Shown here in pieces: positions 57,390-64,000 of a DNA stretch of 64,000 nucleotides. The stretch is taken from NCBI GenBank assembly GCA_965216695.1, contig OZ244212.1, forward strand, positions 4,588,001 to 4,652,000, given 5' to 3'. Positions within the stretch are counted from its first letter, which is position 1. The number at the start of each line of letters is the position of its first letter. Below the pieces are notes generated by a model. It was not told the DNA's origin and did no database searches. It worked only from the letters and a program-made list of their open reading frames with translations. Origin of the DNA: G965216695 sp965216695 (lineage in GTDB: Bacteria; Pseudomonadota; Gammaproteobacteria; Pseudomonadales; Azotimanducaceae). Made by a program: the position numbers and the translations under genes.

Positions 57390-60029
57390 TTAGCGTGCCG
57401 TGCGATAGCTTACGTTTACGCCGTACGTCCGCGGATGTCCGGTGAAACGCAGGAGTGCGTCGTTAACGTGGGACGCATTGTCCCAGTAATGCTTATCGCC
57501 TACGTTGCGACCAAAGGCTTGGACACGCCACTTGCCAAACTCCACCCCCGCGCGCAGGTCCAGCAGCGTCCGCGAATTGATGACCAGGTCTGTATCACCC
57601 CTCGGAACTTCGAATGCAAATGCGTCGGCGGTACAGGACACGCCGGCTTCCTTGCACTCGTCGAAGAAAAATCCTTTCGTATCGTCCTGATAATTCAGAT
57701 TTGCGCCCACGAAAACCGTCATTCCGTTGGCAAGTTGCCAGGCGTATTCAACGTCCAGATTGGCTAGCAACTCCGGTGAGTTAGGAAAGGGTTGGCCAGA
57801 GAAATCTTTCGTGTCCGGATTATTCGGGCCGAAGAACGGATCGAAGTTTCTAAACGTGCCTGTGATTTCGCTGTCTACATAGGTTATCGCCGGCGCGATT
57901 CGTAGCCCATTCACTGGATACCATTCGATCGACAACTCGGCGCCCTTGACGTTACTCTCCGGCACATTGACCAGCGCGGGCAACGAACCAAAGACGAAGT
58001 CTGGTACGGCGCCGAGTATCTGCTTGTCTGTATAGTCGTAGTAGTAGACCGCGGCATTGAATTGCATGCGGCCCTCCATCAGAGTGAGCTTCGATCCGAT
58101 CTCATACGCCAGCAGGTCCTCCTGCACCACGGGCAGCAACTGTAGCGACGCCGCCGCGGCAACGGTGGGAAAACTGCCGGACTTGTATCCCTGTGTAACG
58201 GTTACCCAGTACAAGGAGTTTTCATTCGCCTCCCAATTGAGGCCAACCTTCCACGAGAAGTTGTCTTCGTTAAGCTCGTCCGTGTAGCCCCCAGGCTGTG
58301 GGTGGAACGTAGGCGCAGTGCTGCTGGTTGCGCAGGAACCAGGCCCGAGTAAGGCTCCACCGATGATGGGGTGACCGCCCACCAACTGCAGCACGGTTTG
58401 TATCTCATCGGAAATGTTCGCCCAGGTCCCGTCCCCCGCGTCGTCGGCGCAACCTCGGTAATCGCGCTGTTGGTCTGTATAGCGTAAGCCCAGAGTTAGA
58501 AACACGTCGTCGCGTAACGGGAACTCGACGCTGCCAAACACCGCCCAGGTGTCGGTCTCCTGTTCGCTGTAGATGTCGATGGGACCCAGCGGCGTCGCGG
58601 TAATGACCTGTGTCGGAATTGCGGAGGAGATGCCATAGGTGTGGAGGAAACTGTCGAAGCTTTCCGTGTGCTCGAAGTTGACGCCCGCTACCCAAGTGCC
58701 GGATTCGCCAATTCCGCCGGAAAGGCGCAGCTCCTGATAAAACACCTCAATGTCGCCGCGTTGCAGATTCTCGTAGTCCTGGTAGATCATGCCGTCGGCT
58801 TCGAGCCCCTGAAATCGATCGAATTCACTCGCACTGGTAATCGAGCTCAACAGCAGGTTGTCGTTGAGGTCCCAATCCGCGCGAAGAGAAACCGACCAGT
58901 AATCGTTGTCTCTGGCCGCCGGTACACAATCATCCAGAATGCGGTTGTTTAGGTTTTCCGGATTTCCTTCGATGTCGGTCGCTCCAGTCACAAGCGCCGG
59001 CGATCCACCGGTGGCATTGACGCAGGGTCCCCAGTCGGCGGCACGATTGTTTTTCGGCGCGTTTGGATAGTTCGCGACCAGCGGGTTGAGTGTGTTAATA
59101 GGATTCAATGTCGCGGTGCCGAACTTCTGCGGCCGTAGAGAGTCGCTCTCGTCTTTCCAGGCATTTACCGTTAGCAATGCGTTGAAACGATCGTTGGGCG
59201 CCCACTGCAGGGACACACGACCGTTGAGAAAATCCTTATCGCCGGCCTTCGTGTCGATGTCGTAAGCGCGGCCGTTGGCGACCCAGATTGGATCCGGACC
59301 AAGACCCTGGCCGTCTGTGTACGACTTCTGGTGCCCATCGGAGGTAATGGAACGGACCGCGACGCGGTAGCTCAGCGTTTCGCTTATCGGACCGCTGACG
59401 AAACCGGCGATATCGAATTCGTTGAAGCGGCCGTACTGCGCATCTACGCCGCTCTCGAAGGTATCGGTCGGTTTGTTTGCGATAAAGTTGATCGCGCCAC
59501 CGGTTGAATTCTGTCCGAACAGCGTCCCTTGCGGTCCTTTTAGGGCCTCAAATCGCTGCAGGTCGAGGATGGCGCCATCCGTCATTGCAGCGAAAGGAAT
59601 TGGCACCTGATCAAGGCTGACACTCACAGTGTTGGATGAGGCGAGCGCGGTGTCCTGGAACCCGATGCCACGCAGCGTATAAACGTAGCTTCCATAGTAG
59701 TTACTGTTGGTGTTGAAGCCACTAACAACCTTGCCGAGGTCCATCGTGGTAGCTACGCCCAAATCAGCGAGTTTTTCCCCCGTGGCTACGTCGATGGACA
59801 TGCCGACATCGTTGATGCTCTGTTCGCGCTTCTGCGCCGTTACCACTACTTCTTCGATCACGCTCGTTTCTGACGGTTGGGCGAAGGCCGTACCACCGTT
59901 CAGCCCAATGAACACCAGCGCGCCCAGGAACGAACGCATGGATCTTTTCTTCTTTAAATGCACCCTAAAACGTACCTTGGCTTTGGCCGTCTCTGCGGCG
60001 CGGATCTCGCAGGCGTTTGCTCCCCTCAT
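57390..60029 (-). CDS. TonB-dependent outer-membrane receptor
   Basis: An 879-residue receptor. After a long basic N-terminus (about 31 residues with HLKKKRS) comes a signal peptide, MRSFLGALVFIGLNGGTAFA, then a TonB-box-like SVIEEVVVTAQKRE, the plug domain (LRGIGFQ, FEALKGPQGTLFGQNSTGGAIN) and a beta-barrel ending NVSYRTAR. The start at 60029 is chosen because AGGAAGGAG lies seven bases upstream, whereas ATG 59939 has no such site. Receptors of this type import large hydrophobic or glycosylated compounds across the outer membrane. It is divergent from a P450, which suggests uptake of that enzyme's substrate. Confidence 0.93.
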   Translation of the reverse strand: MRGANACEIRAAETAKAKVRFRVHLKKKRSMRSFLGALVFIGLNGGTAFAQPSETSVIEEVVVTAQKREQSINDVGMSIDVATGEKLADLGVATTMDLGKVVSGFNTNSNYYGSYVYTLRGIGFQDTALASSNTVSVSLDQVPIPFAAMTDGAILDLQRFEALKGPQGTLFGQNSTGGAINFIANKPTDTFESGVDAQYGRFNEFDIAGFVSGPISETLSYRVAVRSITSDGHQKSYTDGQGLGPDPIWVANGRAYDIDTKAGDKDFLNGRVSLQWAPNDRFNALLTVNAWKDESDSLRPQKFGTATLNPINTLNPLVANYPNAPKNNRAADWGPCVNATGGSPALVTGATDIEGNPENLNNRILDDCVPAARDNDYWSVSLRADWDLNDNLLLSSITSASEFDRFQGLEADGMIYQDYENLQRGDIEVFYQELRLSGGIGESGTWVAGVNFEHTESFDSFLHTYGISSAIPTQVITATPLGPIDIYSEQETDTWAVFGSVEFPLRDDVFLTLGLRYTDQQRDYRGCADDAGDGTWANISDEIQTVLQLVGGHPIIGGALLGPGSCATSSTAPTFHPQPGGYTDELNEDNFSWKVGLNWEANENSLYWVTVTQGYKSGSFPTVAAAASLQLLPVVQEDLLAYEIGSKLTLMEGRMQFNAAVYYYDYTDKQILGAVPDFVFGSLPALVNVPESNVKGAELSIEWYPVNGLRIAPAITYVDSEITGTFRNFDPFFGPNNPDTKDFSGQPFPNSPELLANLDVEYAWQLANGMTVFVGANLNYQDDTKGFFFDECKEAGVSCTADAFAFEVPRGDTDLVINSRTLLDLRAGVEFGKWRVQAFGRNVGDKHYWDNASHVNDALLRFTGHPRTYGVNVSYRTAR

Positions 60030-60206
60030 CGAAATTCTCCTTCCTAAATTTCGTTTGCGGCGTTCGGGTCGAAACCACAGTGTGATTCTTTTACCCGCGA
60101 ACGTGGTCTTCCGTCAACGGGTGGACTCGTATACAGGAGTGTGATGATCTTGTGTTCACTCAGATTGCACCACAAATTAGATCTGCGCTGATTCGATAAT
60201 TCCCAC

Positions 60207-61421
60207 ATGCAACGTCCCGACGATAACCTGTTGTCACCCGCCGCTATAGCGGATCCACAGCGATTTTTCAGACGGCTGCGGGATTACGACCCCGTCTTCT
60301 GGAGTGAGCGCCACAACGTCTGGATTGTAACTTCACATGCGGATGTGCAGAGGCTCTTTCAGGATCAGGATCTGTCTTCGGGCCGAATGATCAGTGGTTT
60401 TCGTAAACGGGTGCAAAAACAGCATGGATCACTGGTAAAGCGCGCGATGGGGTTGCTGGATGGCTGGATGCTACTCAACGATCCACCCGTTCATGGCCGT
60501 TTGAGGCGTCCGGTCCGCAAAGCATTTGCACCGGCGGTAGTAGCGCAATTGGCACCTAGGATCGCGTACCACACCAAAGAATTGATGGACAGTCTGGACG
60601 ACACCTGTGATCTGGTTTCGGACTTCTGTCGTCCGCTCACATCGCTGGTAATTTGCGAACTATTGGGCGTGGACCCTCGCGAAAAAGACTTTCTCAGCGA
60701 ATGGTCTCGTGCGTTTGGGAAACTGATTTACGGCACATCCAGTCGCGACACCGACTATGTAAAGACGGCTGCAGCGATGGGAGATCAGTTCTACCAACAT
60801 TTTGCCGAACATCTGACAAGTCGCCGTAGCGAACCTCGTGACGATTTGTTGAGCCACCTGTTACGGGCTTCGGCCAGCGAGTCTTGGACTGAGAATGAGC
60901 TGATTGGCGCGTGCTCCATGCTGCTGTTTGCAGGACACGATACGACGTCGGCGCTTATTGCCTCGAGTGTTCTCGCGCTCCTGCAAAACCCGGAGCAGAC
61001 GTCGATCATGCTGGATGAGCCGGATAGGGTCGGCAGCGCAGTGGAGGAGCTGCTGCGTTTCGACGGCCCGTCGAAAACCAACATCAGGGTTGCACAAGCG
61101 CCATTTGAGTTGGGCGGACATGCGATCGATGCGAACCAGCACATCTGGCTTGGCGTGATGGCCGCAAACCACGACCCCGAAGTATTTTCAGAACCGCAAA
61201 CGCTGGATCTGGGCCGGCGTCCCAATCCGCATCTGGCCTTTGGTGCGGGGATCCACTTTTGTCTGGGTCCTTCGCTGGCTCGTCTCGAGGCGTCCATTGC
61301 GTTACCCGCGCTTTTTGACCGCTTTCCCGCAATGCGTCTGGCGGATTCACAGGAACTGCGCTACAGCCCGACCGTTGTTGACCGATCATTGGTGAGTTTG
61401 CCGCTCCAGCTCGGACTTTGA
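60207..61421 (+). CDS. Cytochrome P450
   Basis: A 404-residue soluble P450 with I-helix LFAGHDTTSALI, ExxR as ELLR and haem loop FGAGIHFCLGPSLARLE with cysteine near residue 352. The block LLDGWMLLNDPPVHGRLRRPVRKAF is typical of class-I bacterial enzymes. It is divergent from the TonB receptor across 177 bp and converges with the luciferase-like gene. It differs from the other six P450s of the window, being nearest in motifs to the one at 44472. The ribosome binding site is weak. Substrate unknown. Confidence 0.93.
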   Translation: MQRPDDNLLSPAAIADPQRFFRRLRDYDPVFWSERHNVWIVTSHADVQRLFQDQDLSSGRMISGFRKRVQKQHGSLVKRAMGLLDGWMLLNDPPVHGRLRRPVRKAFAPAVVAQLAPRIAYHTKELMDSLDDTCDLVSDFCRPLTSLVICELLGVDPREKDFLSEWSRAFGKLIYGTSSRDTDYVKTAAAMGDQFYQHFAEHLTSRRSEPRDDLLSHLLRASASESWTENELIGACSMLLFAGHDTTSALIASSVLALLQNPEQTSIMLDEPDRVGSAVEELLRFDGPSKTNIRVAQAPFELGGHAIDANQHIWLGVMAANHDPEVFSEPQTLDLGRRPNPHLAFGAGIHFCLGPSLARLEASIALPALFDRFPAMRLADSQELRYSPTVVDRSLVSLPLQLGL

Positions 61422-61457
61422 AGCGGCTTTGAGGAATCCGGCTTTCAGCCTAGGTGA

Positions 61458-62609
61458 CTAGCCCGCCGCTTGCGCCGCCTCTGGCTGTAACGGCGCCGCG
61501 TCAATGTCCTTCAACGCTGGGAGCACGTCGCGTGCGAACATCTCCAGACTGCGCTCGGCGCGTTCGATGGGCATGTTGCCGTATTTGAAGGAGAACATGA
61601 TCTCGGAAGCACCGAAGGTTTCGGCCAGGTAACGAGTCTGCGCAATCACCTGATCGGGGTTGCCGAGCGGATGATCGCGCACGAAGTTCTGGCGGAAGGC
61701 TTCCGGATCGGCGCGCACGGTTGCGGCGTTGCGCGCGTAGGTCTCGTAACCCTTCACGTTGTCGAGGTGCGTGCCCGCAAGCTCGTAGTGCCGCAGAGCG
61801 GTATCCGAGTAGTCGACCACCCAACCGAGCGCTTCTTCGACTTCGGCCGGATCCTCGGAGCAGTATGTCCACAGCGCCAGCTTGTTGTGCACTGGCGCAA
61901 ATCCCGCCTCATAGCGCAGGTTGGCATAGTTACGGGCTCCCTTGAGGGCGAGCTCCACCGAGCTGGTGGGCACCGCGAGCGGGCTGATGTTGTGTTTTGC
62001 GATCACCTGGGTGGTCTCGGAAGTACCGCCGGCGCAGAACAGCTGCGACGAAAGGTCGCGTTCCGGCTGCGGGCGCAGGTGAAGATCGTCCAACTGCCAG
62101 AACTCACCCTTAAACGAACACTTACCGGTTGCGAGAAGCGCTCTGAGAATCTCTATCCCCTCGTCGAAGCGCCCGCGCGCCTCGGCCTGGTCGATGTTCA
62201 TACCGTCGTATTCTCGGCGGCCAAGCCCCCGGCCAACGCCACACATGATCTGACGGTCCGGCCCGAGCAGCATGTCGAGCATGGCCACGTCTTCGGCCAC
62301 GCGCACTGGATTGTGCCAAGGCAAAACCACCACCATGCTTCCCAGATCGACGTTGTTCGTTACCCCTGACAGGTACGTCAGTAGTTGCAGCGGGTTGGTT
62401 ACCATGGTGTAGGGCGTGAAGTGGTGCTCGACCGTCCACACGCTGTCGAAACCGAGGTCGTCCGCCATCAGCGCGAGACCTACTTCTTCCCGAAGAATCT
62501 CCGCGTCAGATTTGCTTGGGTGCACGGCAACGTCCTCACCGCGCTCTTCGGCTTCGTATCGATCCCAGTCACCGGCGTTTTGGCAGAAGATGCTCAATCC
62601 GATCCGCAT
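61458..62609 (-). CDS. LLM-class flavin-dependent oxidoreductase
   Basis: A 383-residue luciferase-like protein from ATG 62609, with AGGAGAAAG just upstream. Family blocks are DSVWTVEHHFTPYTM near residue 50, GSMVVVLPWHNPVRVAEDVAMLD near 83 and GVGRGLGRREYDGM near 118. It is larger than the enzyme at 163-1164 and belongs to the alkanesulfonate/alkanal monooxygenase-like subgroup that uses reduced FMN from a separate reductase. The frame is open 75 codons further upstream, but those residues overlap the neighbour's promoter and are not protein-like. It is divergent from the secreted propeller gene. Confidence 0.9.
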   Translation of the reverse strand: MRIGLSIFCQNAGDWDRYEAEERGEDVAVHPSKSDAEILREEVGLALMADDLGFDSVWTVEHHFTPYTMVTNPLQLLTYLSGVTNNVDLGSMVVVLPWHNPVRVAEDVAMLDMLLGPDRQIMCGVGRGLGRREYDGMNIDQAEARGRFDEGIEILRALLATGKCSFKGEFWQLDDLHLRPQPERDLSSQLFCAGGTSETTQVIAKHNISPLAVPTSSVELALKGARNYANLRYEAGFAPVHNKLALWTYCSEDPAEVEEALGWVVDYSDTALRHYELAGTHLDNVKGYETYARNAATVRADPEAFRQNFVRDHPLGNPDQVIAQTRYLAETFGASEIMFSFKYGNMPIERAERSLEMFARDVLPALKDIDAAPLQPEAAQAAG

Positions 62610-62756
62610 GTCTTTCTCCTGGCAGAAGATGCGTTGAGTATCCGCCAACAGCCAACACCCTTTCAACCAATCCGCCGTTGGATAGGTGCTCAGCGACGAT
62701 TGCCGAAGCAATCCCGCCTTGGCATCATCAATGCGTGTGTCAACTTTGAAGGATCC

Positions 62757-63848
62757 ATGATGCAACGCCCGTTCTTTCTCGCCGTCGCTTCGCTTGGGGT
62801 TTTGCTTCTTGGTACCCATACGCTGCAGGCGCAACCCATCATCGACTGCGTACCAAAGGGATCGGCGCGACCGATCTGCGGATTTTCGAATCCCGAGGAC
62901 ATCGTTGCACTACCGGGTGGCCAGGCGATTCTTATCGGGGAGTACGGGGCCTCGGCGGATGCCACTGGCGGACTGTTGGTGTTGGAACTTGAGAGTGAGA
63001 AGCAACACAGGGTGTTTCGCGGTGGGCAAAGCGAAGGATCAGCCGAGCCGGGCTGGGGCGACCCAACCTGCACCACACCACCTGGCGAGGCGTTCAACAG
63101 CCACGGGATTGATCTCGTCCGCCGTGACGATCAGCGTCTACAGCTGCTGGTGATCCAACACGGCAGTCGCGAAGCTGTCGAGCTGTTCGAAGTGATAGGT
63201 GCGGGAACCGACTGGCGCGTGGAATGGCGCGGGTGTGTACCGGCACCCGCCAACGCGTCGCTCAACAGTGTTGCAGCGAGATCCAACGGTGACTTCTACA
63301 CGACGAAGATGACTCCGCTCGAACCGCCCGTCGATATCACTCAAGGTATTCCGCGCCAAAACACGGGCCACGTATTCGCTTGGTCGCAGTCCGATGCACG
63401 TTATCGCAAGATCGGCGGGACGGATGGTGCGATGCCGAACGGTATCGTTGTGTCACCCGATGGCCGCTATATCTACATGAATGCGACCGCCGAGCACAGT
63501 GTACGAAAGGTGGACATCTCGACTGGTCGCGAACTCGGTCGCGCGTCGGTGGACTCACCCGACAATGCTCGCTGGGCCCCGGACGGGCGCATACTCATCG
63601 CGTCCCTCGCGAGGGACCTGACGGGCGAGGATATTGAAGCCTGCATGAGCATCGAGCGGGGAGCCTGCAGCATTCCGTTCAAGATTGTTGTGCTCGACCC
63701 CGATTCGATGACTATCGTCGAAACGCTGTACGCCACCGACGGTGCTCCCATGGGCGCCGGAACAGTTGGACTGCGTGTTGGCGACGAGCTTTTCATCGGC
63801 TCGTTCCACGGTGATCGGATCTTACGCGTGAACCTGAAAGGGCGGTAA
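62757..63848 (+). CDS. Secreted SMP-30/strictosidine-synthase-like beta-propeller protein
   Basis: A 363-residue protein starting with a signal peptide (MMQRPFFLAVASLGVLLLGT, cleavage after LQA). The body is a six-bladed propeller: PEDIVALPGGQAILIGEYG opens it and AMPNGIVVSPDGRYIYM near residue 225 is the hallmark of the SMP-30/gluconolactonase/strictosidine-synthase group. These periplasmic enzymes hydrolyse lactones or esters, though many members are unassigned. A lactonase would suit a region rich in Baeyer-Villiger-type chemistry. GAAGGA precedes ATG 62757. Several Cys residues suggest disulfides in the periplasm. Confidence 0.8.
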   Translation: MMQRPFFLAVASLGVLLLGTHTLQAQPIIDCVPKGSARPICGFSNPEDIVALPGGQAILIGEYGASADATGGLLVLELESEKQHRVFRGGQSEGSAEPGWGDPTCTTPPGEAFNSHGIDLVRRDDQRLQLLVIQHGSREAVELFEVIGAGTDWRVEWRGCVPAPANASLNSVAARSNGDFYTTKMTPLEPPVDITQGIPRQNTGHVFAWSQSDARYRKIGGTDGAMPNGIVVSPDGRYIYMNATAEHSVRKVDISTGRELGRASVDSPDNARWAPDGRILIASLARDLTGEDIEACMSIERGACSIPFKIVVLDPDSMTIVETLYATDGAPMGAGTVGLRVGDELFIGSFHGDRILRVNLKGR

Positions 63849-63869
63849 TCAGTTGACCCTATACCGGCG

Positions 63870-64000
63870 TCACGCCGCTACGGTTTCCACGGCCTGCTTC
63901 AGACCATTGCCCAGCAGGCTTTCGATGCGCGCTTTCAGTCGGAACGCCCGGTTGGTGAGTCGGTTCCTGCCCATAACCTCGTTCTGAAAAGACGGACGTG
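63870..64000 (-). CDS. C-terminal end of an unidentified protein, cut by the window edge
   Basis: An open minus-strand frame enters from the right edge and ends with TGA at 63870-63872, encoding 42 residues: RPSFQNEVMGRNRLTNRAFR then LKARIESLLG and ending VETVAA. It looks like a helical protein C-terminus and converges with the propeller gene. I do not recognise the family. Confidence 0.55.
   Translation of the reverse strand, partial: RPSFQNEVMGRNRLTNRAFRLKARIESLLGNGLKQAVETVAA

Noticed and set aside
62385..62756. A longer propeller protein starting at 62385
   Set aside because: The extra residues overlap the divergent luciferase-like gene and precede a clear signal peptide with its own ribosome binding site at 62757.

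Overview
The window looks like an accessory catabolic region from a proteobacterium, most likely a marine-type gammaproteobacterium. This is an inference from the gene families (a TonB-dependent receptor, CYP153, GPH-type transporters, Tat-exported oxidoreductases), not from a marker gene. Almost every gene encodes an oxygenase, dehydrogenase, CoA-chemistry enzyme or hydrolase. There are seven cytochromes P450, three Rieske oxygenases, one Baeyer-Villiger monooxygenase, two luciferase-like flavin enzymes, two haloalkane dehalogenase-type hydrolases, two molybdenum hydroxylase/oxidoreductase systems, and several SDRs and acyl-CoA enzymes. I found no ferredoxin, ferredoxin reductase or Rieske reductase, so electron partners must be encoded elsewhere.

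Region 1 (1-20.7 kb, visibly more AT-rich) is one catabolic island: luciferase-like enzyme, four P450s, a DUF7064-type protein, two paralogous Rieske oxygenases, SRPBCC and SnoaL-like small proteins, an enoyl-CoA hydratase, an Old-Yellow-Enzyme/dienoyl-CoA-reductase-like protein, a Baeyer-Villiger monooxygenase and an acyl-CoA ligase, with two closely related TetR regulators. A 22-bp inverted motif, ATTAATCA-N6-TGATTAAT, recurs in its promoter gaps and probably defines one regulon. An IS256-type element with 8-bp target duplications sits in the 3' end of the Old-Yellow-Enzyme gene. The logic (hydroxylate, ketone to ester, activate to CoA, reduce/hydrate) suggests breakdown of a cyclic terpenoid-like or steroid-like compound.

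Region 2 (20.7-24.1 kb) is a junction made of three toxin-antitoxin operons (HigBA, VapBC, HigBA), all on the minus strand. Each is preceded, on its 3' side, by a degenerate copy of the 3' part of a tRNA-Pro gene plus a short conserved motif. It reads like an array of roughly 1-kb cassettes at an old integration site.

Region 3 (24.1-37.8 kb) holds a haloalkane dehalogenase translated from a truncated glutathione S-transferase leader, a Tat-exported FAD amine-oxidase-like protein with a cupin, an SDR, an operon of CYP153, an APH-like kinase and a thiolase, a two-domain carboxymuconolactone decarboxylase-like protein, a nitroreductase, a sulfatase, a second dehalogenase and a TetR regulator.

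Region 4 (37.9-50.3 kb) contains a transporter and a four-gene set resembling the central part of steroid ring degradation (extradiol dioxygenase, HsaA-like monooxygenase, SDR, KshA-like Rieske oxygenase), with a 190-bp palindromic MITE-like element inside it. Then come a frameshifted VapC with its antitoxin, a P450, paired acyl-CoA dehydrogenases, a second GPH transporter and an FMN-binding protein.

Region 5 (50.4-64 kb) carries a two-subunit xanthine-dehydrogenase-family enzyme, a perfect 36-bp hairpin repeat that supplies the stop codon of a PhyH dioxygenase, an SDR, a formate-dehydrogenase-like molybdoenzyme, a TonB-dependent receptor divergent from a P450, a second luciferase-like oxidoreductase, a secreted beta-propeller protein, and the edge of one more gene.
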